DNA of 64,000 nucleotides, taken from NCBI RefSeq assembly GCF_008123515.1, contig NZ_VSSR01000029.1:206574-270573 (forward strand). The letters are read 5' to 3'. Positions within the stretch are counted from its first letter, which is position 1. The number at the start of each line of letters is the position of its first letter. The notes under the pieces were generated by a model. It saw only the letters and a program-made list of their open reading frames with translations. It was not told the DNA's origin and searched no databases. This DNA is from Bradyrhizobium cytisi (GTDB lineage: Bacteria > Pseudomonadota > Alphaproteobacteria > Rhizobiales > Xanthobacteraceae). Below are positions 24,488 through 32,667 of this stretch, piece after piece. Position numbers and translations under genes: made by a program.

Positions 24488-25724
24488 ACGCGTCACGATC
24501 GATCATGTCGGCCATCGCGGCGATGGCGTCTCGCTGACGACCGGCGATGCGGTCTACGTGCCCTACACGCTTGGCGGCGAGAGTGTCGAGGCAGACCATG
24601 TCGCGGGCCATCCTGACCGCCGCAAGCTGCTCGCGGTCGACGTCGCAAGTCCCGAGCGTGTTGAGCCGTTCTGCCCGCATTTCGGCATCTGCGGCGGCTG
24701 CGCGATCCAGCATTGGGCGGCCGAGCCCTATCATGCCTGGAAGCGCAACATCGTGATCGAGACGCTGGCGCAGGCCGGCATCGATTGCGAGGTGGCGCCG
24801 CTGGTCGATGCCCATGGCGTTGGCCGCCGGCGCGTGACGCTGCACGGAAGGTTCGGCACGCATGACGTGCTGAAGGTCGGGTTCTCGGCGGCAAGCTCGC
24901 ACGACGTGATCCCGATCCATCGCTGCCCGATCCTCGATCCCGCGCTCGATGGCGCGCTCGATGCCGCCTGGGCGCTCGCGGAACCGCTGACGTCAAAAAT
25001 GCCAGTGACGAAGCCGCTCGATATCCAGGTCACCGCGACCGCCAGCGGCCTCGATGTCGACGTGCGCGGCTCCGGCCCGCTGCCGACGCCGCTGGTCACG
25101 GCGCTGTCGCGCGTCGCCGAGCAGCATCGCCTGGCGCGGCTGACGCGGCATGGCGAGCTGGTGCTGCAACGCGTGCCGCCGACATTGCAGATGGGCCGCG
25201 CCGAGGTGACGCTGCCGCCGGGCTCGTTCCTGCAGGCGACGGTGGCGGGGGAAGAGACCCTCGCTGCACTCGTTGCCGAGCGCGTTGGCAAGGCAAAGGA
25301 GGTTCTCGACCTCTTCTGCGGCGTCGGCCCGTTCGCTCTGAGGCTCGCCGAGAAGGCGCGTGTCACGGCTTACGACAACGACGCCGGCGCGATTGCCGCG
25401 CTCGCGAAGGCCGCGCGCACGCCGGGGCTCAAGCCGATCAAGGCCGAGCCACGCGACCTGTTCCGCCGTCCGCTGGTGCCGCCGGAGCTGCGCGATTTCG
25501 ATGCCGTGGTGTTCGATCCGCCGCGCCAGGGCGCACAGGCGCAGGCGCTCAAGCTTGCCGCGAGCAAGGTGCCCGTCGTGATTGCGGTATCCTGCAATGC
25601 CGCAACCTTTGGCCGCGACGCGCGGCTCTTGATCGACGGCGGCTACAGGATCGACACGGTGGTGCCCGTCGACCAATTCCGCCACACGCCCCATGTGGAG
25701 CTAGTGGCGAAGTTTACGCGTTAG
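24480..25724 (+). CDS. Class I SAM-dependent RNA methyltransferase (RlmD/TrmA/RumA family)
   Basis: 414 residues from GTG 24480, overlapping tlyA by 8 bp. The N-terminal half has a TRAM-like segment and a four-Cys iron-sulphur cluster motif: C65, C71, C74 (FCPHFGICGGCAIQHW) plus C148-region PIHRCPI. The C-terminal Rossmann domain carries DLFCGVGPFALRLAEKA, VFDPPRQGAQ and the catalytic-Cys motif VSCNAATFGRD followed by VDQFRHTPHVE. This is the 5-methyluridine methyltransferase layout for 23S rRNA (U1939/U747-type) or tRNA; which site is modified cannot be told. Converges with the next gene, stops overlapping by 4 bp. Confidence 0.92.
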   Translation: MVERVTIDHVGHRGDGVSLTTGDAVYVPYTLGGESVEADHVAGHPDRRKLLAVDVASPERVEPFCPHFGICGGCAIQHWAAEPYHAWKRNIVIETLAQAGIDCEVAPLVDAHGVGRRRVTLHGRFGTHDVLKVGFSAASSHDVIPIHRCPILDPALDGALDAAWALAEPLTSKMPVTKPLDIQVTATASGLDVDVRGSGPLPTPLVTALSRVAEQHRLARLTRHGELVLQRVPPTLQMGRAEVTLPPGSFLQATVAGEETLAALVAERVGKAKEVLDLFCGVGPFALRLAEKARVTAYDNDAGAIAALAKAARTPGLKPIKAEPRDLFRRPLVPPELRDFDAVVFDPPRQGAQAQALKLAASKVPVVIAVSCNAATFGRDARLLIDGGYRIDTVVPVDQFRHTPHVELVAKFTR

Positions 25725-26311
25725 CGCCGAAGCGCGCCCAACGCCGGGGACTCGCCCGGCAGCATGTTCGACCTGATGTCGCTATCCATGCGGCCCGAGT
25801 CCCGCTGGGTGAACCCGGCCCCGAACGACAGGCTTAGGTTGGATGTCGGCTTGAATTCGACACCCCCGAATGCGCCATAACCGGGTGCAGCGCTGGAGGT
25901 CAGCGGCGCAACCGAACTGCCAATGCCGTTGCCATATTTCAGCGTGTCGAAACCGGCAAAGAACGTCACGGGCATATCGCCCGCGCTCTTCGTGTTGTAG
26001 CCGAACTGCGTGCTGTCGTAGGACAGCGCGCTGAGATTGCCGGCCAGTCCCGCCTGGCTGAAACCGCTCAGACCGAGATTGCCGCTCTGGCTTCCGATAA
26101 AGAAACCGGGGCGAAAGCCATAGTCCCCACGGGCATCGCCGGCACCGAAGCTTGGAAAGTTGCCGTAGCTGTCGGCGCTGCTGCCAACGCCGAAAGCCCC
26201 GCCCGGAATCCAATACTGCAGGGGTGCGACCTGCGCATGAGCGGGCACCCCGCCAAGGCAAAGCACGGCGAACAAGGCTGCAAAACCACAGGAGCGAGCG
26301 AGGCTGGACAT
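25721..26311 (-). CDS. Exported protein, probable outer-membrane beta-structure
   Basis: 196 residues from ATG 26311. The signal peptide MSSLARSCGFAALFAVLCLGG ends near AHAQ. The mature chain is Gly/Ser/Phe-rich (GVGSSADSYGNFPSFGAGD, FRPGFFIGSQSGNLGLSGF) with a C-terminal FKPTSNLSLSFGAGFTQRDSG, reminiscent of outer-membrane porin strands, but it is short and does not end with an aromatic residue. I cannot name the family. Convergent with the RNA methyltransferase gene. The open frame runs further upstream to 26395 without a better start. Confidence 0.65.
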   Translation of the reverse strand: MSSLARSCGFAALFAVLCLGGVPAHAQVAPLQYWIPGGAFGVGSSADSYGNFPSFGAGDARGDYGFRPGFFIGSQSGNLGLSGFSQAGLAGNLSALSYDSTQFGYNTKSAGDMPVTFFAGFDTLKYGNGIGSSVAPLTSSAAPGYGAFGGVEFKPTSNLSLSFGAGFTQRDSGRMDSDIRSNMLPGESPALGALRR

Positions 26312-26564
26312 TCCGGCTACCGTCAAAAGTTCTCCGGTTATATCCTCCAAACATCGCGAATGCCAGCGGAGCGGCGCCGGCTGTCGCGTCATCAAGTTCC
26401 GGGATTACGTCTTGCCGACACGTTGAACCTCGCCCTCGCCGGATTGACCCACATAGAGGACGCACATGCTCAGGCCGCGGCTTTGACCGCGAAAGCCTGC
26501 GCAGTCTTGCAGCGCGCAATTGCGCAGACCCTTGAAAATGCCCAACGTTGGTATGGAGGCTGTC

Positions 26565-27623
26565 ATGGAGGTCAATTCCGACAGGTTGAATGCCTTTATG
26601 GGAAAGATGATCACCGAGGTTGGGGCCGCGATCAACGCGTCGCTGGTCCTGCTGGGCGACAAGCTCGGTCTCTACCGCGTCCTTGCCGCCAAGGGACCTA
26701 TGAATTCCGCTGAGCTGGCAAGCGCCACCGGAACGAACGAACGCTACGTCCGCGAGTGGCTGGCGAGCCAGGCGGCTTCCGGTTACGTGGAATACGACTC
26801 CGTTTCCGGCAAGTTCTCGATGCTGCCGGAACAAGCAATGGCGCTTGCCGACGAGGACAGCCCGGTGTTTCTCGGCGCAGTCGGCAATGTCATCGCCGCG
26901 GCGTTTCTCGACGAGCCGAAGATTACGGATGCATTCAAGTCCGGTAAGGGCGTCGGCTGGAACCGGCGCAGCGAGTGCCTGTTCTGCGGCACCGCCCGCT
27001 TCTTCCGCACCGGCTACATGCATCATCTGGTGCAAGAATGGTTGCCCGCGCTCGACGGTGTCGTGGACAAACTGAAGCGCGGCGCCAAGGTCGCCGATGT
27101 CGGCTGCGGCCACGGCGTCTCGACGCGGCTGATGGCGGAAGCCTTTCCGAACTCGCGCTTCTATGGCTTCGACTATCACGAGGGCTCGATCGAGGCGGCG
27201 CGCAAGGCGGCAGCCGAGGCCAAGCTCGGCGATCGCGTCAACTTCGCGGTTCACTCGGCCAAGACCTATCCGGCCGAGGGCTACGATCTCGTCTGCTTCT
27301 TCGATTGCCTGCACGACATGGGCGATCCCGTCGGCGCCATCAGCCACGTGCGTCAAACCATGGCGAAGGACGGCACCTGCATGCTGGTCGAGCCGTTCGC
27401 GGGCGACCGCCTCGAGGATAATCTCAACCCGGTCGGGCGCGTCTACTATGCGGCGTCGACCATGATCTGCACGCCGGCCTCGCTCGATCAGGAGGTGGGC
27501 CTCGCGCTCGGCGCGCAAGCCGGCGAGGCAAGGCTGCGCAAGGTCGCCAGCGAAGGCGGCCTGTCGCGCTTCCGTCGCGCCGCCGAAACACCCTTCAACC
27601 TGATCCTGGAGGCACGGATCTGA
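26565..27623 (+). CDS. Class I SAM-dependent methyltransferase with N-terminal winged helix
   Basis: 352 residues from ATG 26565, chosen over 26520/26538/26553 because GGAGG at 26555-26559 is optimally placed. Residues ~25-100 form a winged-helix dimerisation-like domain (LGDKLGLYRVLAAKGPMNSAELASATG, RYVREWLASQAASGYVEYD), then the SAM domain with VADVGCGHGVSTRLMAEAFP and the DLVCFFDCLHDMGDP acceptor region. The layout resembles plant-like O-methyltransferases and the mycobacterial Rv2258c-type. The substrate is unknown. A Cys in RSECLFCGTARFF is unusual and may be structural. Confidence 0.85.
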   Translation: MEVNSDRLNAFMGKMITEVGAAINASLVLLGDKLGLYRVLAAKGPMNSAELASATGTNERYVREWLASQAASGYVEYDSVSGKFSMLPEQAMALADEDSPVFLGAVGNVIAAAFLDEPKITDAFKSGKGVGWNRRSECLFCGTARFFRTGYMHHLVQEWLPALDGVVDKLKRGAKVADVGCGHGVSTRLMAEAFPNSRFYGFDYHEGSIEAARKAAAEAKLGDRVNFAVHSAKTYPAEGYDLVCFFDCLHDMGDPVGAISHVRQTMAKDGTCMLVEPFAGDRLEDNLNPVGRVYYAASTMICTPASLDQEVGLALGAQAGEARLRKVASEGGLSRFRRAAETPFNLILEARI

Positions 27624-27837
27624 TCCGGGCGCCGCGGTCGACCTTGTCAGGCCGCGGCGTCCGTCCCCATCCCACGCAACCTAGCATGCGCACCAAGGCC
27701 TTGAATGGGTCACGCCGCGCCGTAAGCTGACGATCGAACAGGGCGGCGCTGATCACGATGCAGGCGGAAGCCCCAAATGATAGCGTCTCGCCGCTACCGT
27801 CGCTTGCGGCGAAATAGAAGCAGTACACGTCGTTCAT
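27595..27837 (-). CDS. Possible small protein overlapping the nucleotidyltransferase start
   Basis: An 80-residue frame (MNDVYCFYFAASDGSGETLSFGASACIVISAALFDRQL..., shown in parts) with high third-position GC and an AAGGGA about 9 bases before its ATG at 27837. It fills the gap between two plus-strand genes, with its start sharing the CATG at 27835-27838 with the opposite gene's start. No family is recognised, and the C-terminal part overlaps the end of the methyltransferase gene. It could be real or chance. Confidence 0.35.
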   Translation of the reverse strand: MNDVYCFYFAASDGSGETLSFGASACIVISAALFDRQLTARRDPFKALVRMLGCVGWGRTPRPDKVDRGARIRSVPPGSG

Positions 27838-28681
27838 GACGCAAGATCCCTTGCTCACGCGCCTGACATCCGCTTTTGCCGAAGTGCCGGGCGTCGAGGC
27901 CATTGTGCTCGGCGGCTCGCGTGCGCGGGGCAGCGCGCATACGACGTCCGACTACGATATCGGCCTCTATTTCACGGCGGCCGCTCCGCTGGATATGGAA
28001 CGGCTGCTGGCCGCCGCGAAGGCGGTCGCCGAAAACCCGGCGGCCGCTTCAGTGACGCCGATCGGCGAGTGGGGACCGTGGATCGTCGGCGGCGCGTGGC
28101 TGTCGGTTGAGGGATACAAGGTCGATCTGCTCTACCGTAACGCCGATGCCGTCGAAGCTGTGATGGAAGCCTGCCGCGCCGGGACCGTCACCATGGACTA
28201 CCAGCCCGGTCATCCGCACGGCTTCTGCTCGGCCATCTGGATGGGCGAGATCGCCTATTGCCAGCCGATGCACGATCCGCGAGCCCTGATCGCGCGACTG
28301 AAATCTATTGCGCTGCCCTATCCGCGATCCCTGCGCGATGCTTTGATCCGGCGCTTTCAATGGGAGGTGCTGTTTGGCGTCGAAAATGCCGAGCTTGCCA
28401 TCGCGCGCGACGAGCGGACCCACATTGCCGGATGCATCTACCGATCGCTCGTCTGCGTCGCACAGGTCCTGTTCGCGCTGAACGAGCGCTATCTCATCAA
28501 TGAAAAGGGCGCGCTGCCGGAAGCAGCGCACTTGCCGCTGACGATTCCGCATCTGGCCGAACAGGCAAAGGAGGTCTGGCAGCTGATTGGCGACGGCGTC
28601 CTCGCGCCCGCCTGCAATGTTGTGCGGGAAATCGACCGGCAATTGCAGGCGCTGACGCCGTCGAGCGGCAAGCAACCGTGA
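27836..28681 (+). CDS. Nucleotidyltransferase domain protein
   Basis: 281 residues. The NTase signature IVLGGSRARGSAHTTSDYDIGLYF (about residues 23-46) gives GG/GS and the catalytic DYD carboxylates, and VEGYKVDLLYRN gives the third Asp. The C-terminal helical domain (about 150-275) resembles that of aminoglycoside or cofactor nucleotidyltransferases (DUF4037-like). The target is unknown; resistance is not implied. No Shine-Dalgarno is visible at ATG 27836. Confidence 0.8.
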   Translation: MTQDPLLTRLTSAFAEVPGVEAIVLGGSRARGSAHTTSDYDIGLYFTAAAPLDMERLLAAAKAVAENPAAASVTPIGEWGPWIVGGAWLSVEGYKVDLLYRNADAVEAVMEACRAGTVTMDYQPGHPHGFCSAIWMGEIAYCQPMHDPRALIARLKSIALPYPRSLRDALIRRFQWEVLFGVENAELAIARDERTHIAGCIYRSLVCVAQVLFALNERYLINEKGALPEAAHLPLTIPHLAEQAKEVWQLIGDGVLAPACNVVREIDRQLQALTPSSGKQP

Positions 28682-28775
28682 GAGCGGCTACGCCGTCACA
28701 TCGACCGAGGACGATGAATCCGCCGGCGGATATTTGGTCACCGGCACCATGAAGGACTTCATGCCGACCTGTTAG
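28680..28775 (+). pseudogene. Possible 3' remnant of an unrecognised gene
   Basis: In the frame after the nucleotidyltransferase stop, 31 codons read ESGYAVTSTEDDESAGG then YLVTGTMKDFMPTC before TAG. The composition looks coding (a small beta-domain C-terminus) but there is no start, and the minus-strand gene at 28772-29200 ends here. Weak evidence. Confidence 0.2.
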
Positions 28776-29200
28776 ATGATCTTGCCATTCTTCCCGTCAT
28801 CCGTCGCGATCTGGGATTGCCCGAACATGATGACGTTCTTGTAGACGATGCCGGTGCCCTGGCGGGTGATGCCGTCGGTGGTGACGCTGACCTGCGCTTC
28901 GTTGCCGTTGGCGCCTCCCGCGGAGAACAACAGCACGAGGTTCTTGCCGTCCTTGGTGCCGACCGTCACCGAGCCGAAGGTGATAAGCGAGCCGGTGATC
29001 TGGGCAAAACCACGCTCGGTGTGCCCGTTATGGGTGTACTCGACCTGTGCACGGCTGCCGCGGATGTTCACGACCTTGAAGCCGACGGGCTGGTTATTGC
29101 CTGCCCAATTGCCCTTCCATTCACCGAGCAGAGCGCTCTGGTGATACATCCGCTCATTGGCGGGCGAAATCTGGCTGGTGCTTTGCGTGACGATGGCCAT
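28772..29200 (-). CDS. Hypothetical protein, ~142 aa
   Basis: Begins at ATG 29200 (MAIVTQSTSQISPANERMYHQ); ORF extension to 29230 lacks support. The chain has LLGEWKGNWAGNNQPVGFKV and VEYTHNGHTERGFAQITGS..., a repeated beta-strand pattern with alternating hydrophobics, suggesting a small beta-barrel such as a lipocalin or DUF1579-like fold. It has no signal peptide. I recall similar proteins in Bradyrhizobium but cannot name the function. Confidence 0.6.
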   Translation of the reverse strand: MAIVTQSTSQISPANERMYHQSALLGEWKGNWAGNNQPVGFKVVNIRGSRAQVEYTHNGHTERGFAQITGSLITFGSVTVGTKDGKNLVLLFSAGGANGNEAQVSVTTDGITRQGTGIVYKNVIMFGQSQIATDDGKNGKII

Positions 29201-29325
29201 GAATCTGCTCGGAAGCAGCGTCAGAAACATTCAGAAACACATCGAATAGGCCACGCCGCAGTCAACCAACGGTTAATCCAACCGTCGCGCGCGGCGAGAC
29301 AATTGGCCTCACCGGGGGTGGGACT

Positions 29326-30204
29326 TTAGCGGCCCCAGCGGTCCGACCAGATTTTCTCGCCGATCAGGCAGTTCACGCGCGGCTCCTTGTCCTTCTCCGC
29401 AACGTGCACGACCGGATGCTCGGGTGTGCGGCCTGCAACTTCCATCAGCAGCTTGGTGCGGATCGCTTCCTTGAACTTTTCGCGATCCTTGATCGAGATC
29501 ACGAAGGAGCCGGGACCGCCAATGACGCAATCCTCGTAATAGTAATCGAGGTTGTCGATATCCATGGTCGAATAGGATGGCTCCTTCACCATGATCGGCA
29601 GGCCGTTGATGATGATGCCTTTCTCGAGCGCAGCATCCCGCGCCAAGGTGACCGGGCTGCCATTGTTGTTGGGGCCGTCGCCGGAGATGTCGATGACGCG
29701 GCGAATTCCGCGATAGGGATCCTCATCGAACAGCGGCATCGCAAATCCGATCGCGCCGGAGATCGAGGTGCGTGAGGCGCGCCGGATTGGCGTCTTCATG
29801 ATCTCGGTTGCGACCGCGTCCGCCGTCTCCGGTCCGTCGATGAGACGCCACGGGATGATGATCTTCTGATCGGAGGACGCGGCCCATTCGAAATAGGTCA
29901 CCGCGATCCTGCCGTTGGGGCCGACCTTCAGCGCCTGCAAAAACTCCTTGGACTGGATCGCCTGCGCATAACCCTCGCGCTGAATCGCGAGTTCGTCCAT
30001 GTCCATGGAGTAGGAGACGTCGACCGCGAGGATCAGCTCGACATCGACCGACTGCGCGTCACCGTCGGCCGCCTGTCGCTGATGTCTTGACGGTTCAAAT
30101 TTCGGCGGTTCAAATTTAGGACTTGGTGCCGCGATGCCCGCGACATCCCCTCCGGCAAGCACGCCGGCCACCAGCACAGCCCCGATCGAGAACAGCAAGC
30201 GCAT
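29326..30204 (-). CDS. DUF1194 (von Willebrand factor A-like) exported protein
   Basis: 292 residues from ATG 30204, preceded by GGGAGG. An N-terminal signal peptide (MRLLFSIGAVLVAGVLAGG) is followed by a Pro-rich spacer containing a duplicated KFEP motif. The MIDAS-like segment LILAVDVSYSMDMDELA (about residues 57-73), RRVIDISGDGPNNNGS (about 167-182) and WSDRWG at the end match DUF1194. The VWA fold binds divalent metal and usually mediates protein contacts; here probably periplasmic. It lies divergent from the fluoride operon, with a tandem repeat upstream. Confidence 0.87.
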   Translation of the reverse strand: MRLLFSIGAVLVAGVLAGGDVAGIAAPSPKFEPPKFEPSRHQRQAADGDAQSVDVELILAVDVSYSMDMDELAIQREGYAQAIQSKEFLQALKVGPNGRIAVTYFEWAASSDQKIIIPWRLIDGPETADAVATEIMKTPIRRASRTSISGAIGFAMPLFDEDPYRGIRRVIDISGDGPNNNGSPVTLARDAALEKGIIINGLPIMVKEPSYSTMDIDNLDYYYEDCVIGGPGSFVISIKDREKFKEAIRTKLLMEVAGRTPEHPVVHVAEKDKEPRVNCLIGEKIWSDRWGR

Positions 30205-30284
30205 CGCAGCCTCCCGTCGTATGACGCGATGGTGACATGCAAACGGCTTGCCGCAAAGTGCGAAGATCGCTTGTGCTTCACATT

Positions 30285-30330
30285 CAGGTTAGAGATTTGC
30301 AGGTTAGATATTTGCCAGGTTAGAGATTTG
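30285..30330. repeat. Three tandem copies of CAGGTTAGAGATTTG upstream of the DUF1194 gene
   Basis: Copies at 30285-30299, 30300-30314 (one mismatch: GATATTTG) and 30316-30330, so period 15-16 bp. It lies between the DUF1194 start (30204) and the fluoride riboswitch (30447), in an AT-richer strip than the flanks. No coding explanation is visible. Confidence 0.8.
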
Positions 30331-30446
30331 CGCGTTGGGATTTTCGTGCGTTGCGCGAAACCGCCGCCATATAGCCACGCTGGCGCCGCCATGGGACAGA
30401 GCGCCCGCCTACTTGTTCCCTGTGATTTCCATGCTAGGCTGACCAT

Positions 30447-30515
30447 GCAGATGGGGATGGAGTCCCCCGACAACCGCCCGGCGGCCGAACGACCGTAGTG
30501 GGCTGATGACTCCTG
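30447..30515 (+). promoter_or_regulatory. Fluoride riboswitch (crcB motif)
   Basis: Conserved blocks of the fluoride aptamer are present: GGGGATGGAGTCCCCC (P1 region 30453-30468), then CAACCGCC, and at 30500-30514 GGGCTGATGACTCCT, which carries the nearly invariant CTGATGA of the motif. The aptamer sits upstream of two crcB genes, so function (sensing F- and derepressing the operon) follows from established knowledge. An intrinsic terminator at 30567-30587 is the likely expression platform. Confidence 0.93.
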
Positions 30516-30566
30516 CTTGAGGTGAGGCATTCATGAGCCTCTGCCTTAGGCGGGAGCATGGACAAG

Positions 30567-30587
30567 CCCGCCGCTGGCGGGTTTTTT
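30567..30587 (+). terminator. Intrinsic terminator of the fluoride riboswitch platform
   Basis: CCCGCC-GCT-GGCGGG stem-loop (30567-30581) followed by TTTTTT (30582-30587). It lies 26 bp before the MFS start, so premature termination in the absence of fluoride is the likely default. Confidence 0.85.
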
Positions 30588-30612
30588 GTTGTCTGAATAC
30601 GAAGGTCAGGAC

Positions 30613-31824
30613 GTGACGACGACCACACCGAATGCTGCGCGCACCAGGCTGCCCAGGGGAATCTGGGTGCTCGGCTTCGTCTCGATGCTGATGGACATCT
30701 CCTCCGAGATGATCCACGCGCTGCTGCCGGTCTATCTCGTCACCGTGCTCGGCGCCTCCACGCTCACCGTCGGCTTCATCGAGGGTATCGCGGAGGCAAC
30801 CGCTTCGATCACGAAAATCTTCTCCGGCGCGTTGTCGGACTGGCTCGGCCGGCGCAAGCTGCTCGCCGCCCTCGGCTATGGCCTGGCCGCCCTGACCAAG
30901 CCACTGTTCCCGCTCGCCCCCAGCGTCGGCTGGCTGGTCGCGGCGCGCTTCATCGACCGCGTCGGCAAGGGCATCCGCGGCGCCCCCCGCGATGCGCTGA
31001 TCGCCGATATCTCGCCGGCGGGCCTGCGCGGCGCGAGCTTCGGCCTGCGACAATCGCTCGATACGGTCGGCGCCTTCGTAGGACCACTCGCCGCGATCGG
31101 CCTGATGTGGTGGACGGCGGATCATTTTGCCGCGGTGTTCTGGGTGGCCGTCGTACCGGCGTTTTTGTCCTTTGGCCTGATCGCATTCGCGGTCAATGAG
31201 CCGGAGCCGGACGCAAGTCGAAAGCCTGCCAAGAACCCTCTCAACACCGCCGCCATGCGGCAGCTGGGGCCCGTATACTGGCGCGTCGTCGCGGTCGGCG
31301 TCGTCTTCACGCTCGCCCGCTTCAGCGAGGCCTTCCTGATCCTGCGTGCGCAGAACATCGGCCTCAATGCGATGTGGGTGCCGGCGGTGCTGGTGCTCAT
31401 GAACATCACCTACGCGCTCTCGGCCTATCCGGCCGGTGTGCTGTCGGACCGGATCAACCGGACTGCCCTGCTCGCGCTCGGCCTCGTTTTTCTCGCCGGC
31501 GCCGACCTCGCACTCGCACTGCTGCCGAGCCTCCCCGGCCTCGCACTTGGCGTCGTGCTCTGGGGTCTGCACATGGGACTGACGCAAGGCTTGCTCTCGG
31601 CCCTCGTCGCCGATACTGCACCATCAGTGCTGCGCGGCACCGCCTTCGGCTATTTCAACCTGTTCACTGGGCTTGCCTTGCTGGCCGCGAGCGTGATCGC
31701 CGGCGCGCTGTGGGACGCCTATGGTCCGGTCAGCACCTTCCTAGCAGGGCTTGGCTTCGCGCTGGCCGCGCTCGCGGGACTGCTTGCCGTCGGCAACGAC
31801 TTGAGAACGGAGAGCAAGGAATGA
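30613..31824 (+). CDS. MFS permease in the fluoride operon
   Basis: 403 residues from GTG 30613 (VTTTTPNAART). TTG 30586 was rejected because it falls in the terminator T-run. About 12 transmembrane helices; cytoplasmic motif GALSDWLGRRKLLAALGY after helix 2 (the MFS loop signature), and a second DRINRTALL between helices 8 and 9. It is the first gene after the riboswitch and overlaps no other. An MFS protein is not one of the classical fluoride exporters (CrcB/Fluc, CLC-F), so its role (export of another anion or acid) is open. Its stop is 16 bp before crcB. Confidence 0.85.
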   Translation: MTTTTPNAARTRLPRGIWVLGFVSMLMDISSEMIHALLPVYLVTVLGASTLTVGFIEGIAEATASITKIFSGALSDWLGRRKLLAALGYGLAALTKPLFPLAPSVGWLVAARFIDRVGKGIRGAPRDALIADISPAGLRGASFGLRQSLDTVGAFVGPLAAIGLMWWTADHFAAVFWVAVVPAFLSFGLIAFAVNEPEPDASRKPAKNPLNTAAMRQLGPVYWRVVAVGVVFTLARFSEAFLILRAQNIGLNAMWVPAVLVLMNITYALSAYPAGVLSDRINRTALLALGLVFLAGADLALALLPSLPGLALGVVLWGLHMGLTQGLLSALVADTAPSVLRGTAFGYFNLFTGLALLAASVIAGALWDAYGPVSTFLAGLGFALAALAGLLAVGNDLRTESKE

Positions 31825-31840
31825 CGGGAGACGGTTCATC

Positions 31841-32230
31841 GTGCTGAGCGGAGTGATCGCAATCATGGTCGGCTGCGTGCTGGGCGGCTGCGCCCGCTAT
31901 TTTGTTTCCGGCGTGATCGCGCGGCGAATGGGGGAGACCTTTCCCTGGGGCACCATGACGATCAACGTCACTGGCGCCTTCCTGATCGGCATCTTCGGCG
32001 CGCTCGCGACCCATCCCGGCTCGGTGTTCGCCGCGCCCAATCCGTGGCTGTTTGCCGTGACGGGGTTCCTCGGCTGCTACACCACGGTGTCTTCGTTCAG
32101 CCTGCAAACGCTGACACTCGCCCGTAACGGTGAGCCGGCGCACGCACTCGGCAATGTCGTGTTCTCGGTTGGACTGTGCCTCCTCGCCGTCAGTTGCGGC
32201 TTCTTCCTCGCCGACGGCTTTGGGGGCTAG
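31841..32230 (+). CDS. crcB: CrcB/Fluc fluoride channel, first paralogue
   Basis: 129 residues, GTG start. Four transmembrane helices: the GGCARYFVSGVIARR motif, the conserved Asn region MTINVTGAFLIGIFG and the phenylalanine-box/pore motif LGCYTTVSSFSLQTL are all present. Fluc channels are dimers of antiparallel subunits. The tandem second crcB suggests the two proteins form a heterodimer with opposite topology. Confidence 0.93.
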   Translation: MLSGVIAIMVGCVLGGCARYFVSGVIARRMGETFPWGTMTINVTGAFLIGIFGALATHPGSVFAAPNPWLFAVTGFLGCYTTVSSFSLQTLTLARNGEPAHALGNVVFSVGLCLLAVSCGFFLADGFGG

Positions 32231-32236
32231 AGGCGG

Positions 32237-32665
32237 ATGAAATTGCCCTCTTTCACCGACCGCTGGCCCAGCGCGATGCTTTATGCCTGGGTTTCCTTCG
32301 GGAGCATCCTTGGCGGGCTGGCGCGCTATTTCGTCTCGCTCGTGCTCGAGACCGGCCCGGGTTTTCCGTTTGCGACGCTGTTCATCAACGCCACGGGATC
32401 CATGATCATCGGCTTTTATGCGACGTTGACCGGTCCTGACGGCCGCGTGCTGGCGCGGCCCGAGCACCGGCAGCTCGTCATGACCGGGTTCTGCGGCGGC
32501 TACACCACGTTCTCGGCCTTCAGCCTGGAAACCTTCCGCCTGTTCCATGGCGGCATGAAATTGACCGCGCTCGCCTATGTCGCGGCGTCCATCGTCTGCT
32601 GGCTGGTGTCGGTCTGGCTCGGCCATATGATGGCGAGCCGCTACAACCGCTTGAAAAGGAGTTGA
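32237..32665 (+). CDS. crcB: CrcB/Fluc fluoride channel, second paralogue
   Basis: 142 residues from ATG 32237, with AGAGGCGG before it. Motifs: GLARYFVSLVLE, LFINATGSMIIGFYAT and FCGGYTTFSAFSLETFRL. The N-terminus begins with charged residues (KLPSFTDRWPSAML) while the first paralogue starts with a hydrophobic segment, consistent with opposite topologies in a heterodimer. Confidence 0.93.
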   Translation: MKLPSFTDRWPSAMLYAWVSFGSILGGLARYFVSLVLETGPGFPFATLFINATGSMIIGFYATLTGPDGRVLARPEHRQLVMTGFCGGYTTFSAFSLETFRLFHGGMKLTALAYVAASIVCWLVSVWLGHMMASRYNRLKRS

Positions 32666-32667
32666 CC

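Noticed and set aside
28049..28675. Minus-strand frame opposite the nucleotidyltransferase
   Set aside because: Shadow composition; the plus strand carries the nucleotidyltransferase motif.
30586..30612. N-terminal extension of the fluoride-operon MFS protein from TTG 30586
   Set aside because: It would start in the T-run of the riboswitch terminator; GTG 30613 is downstream.
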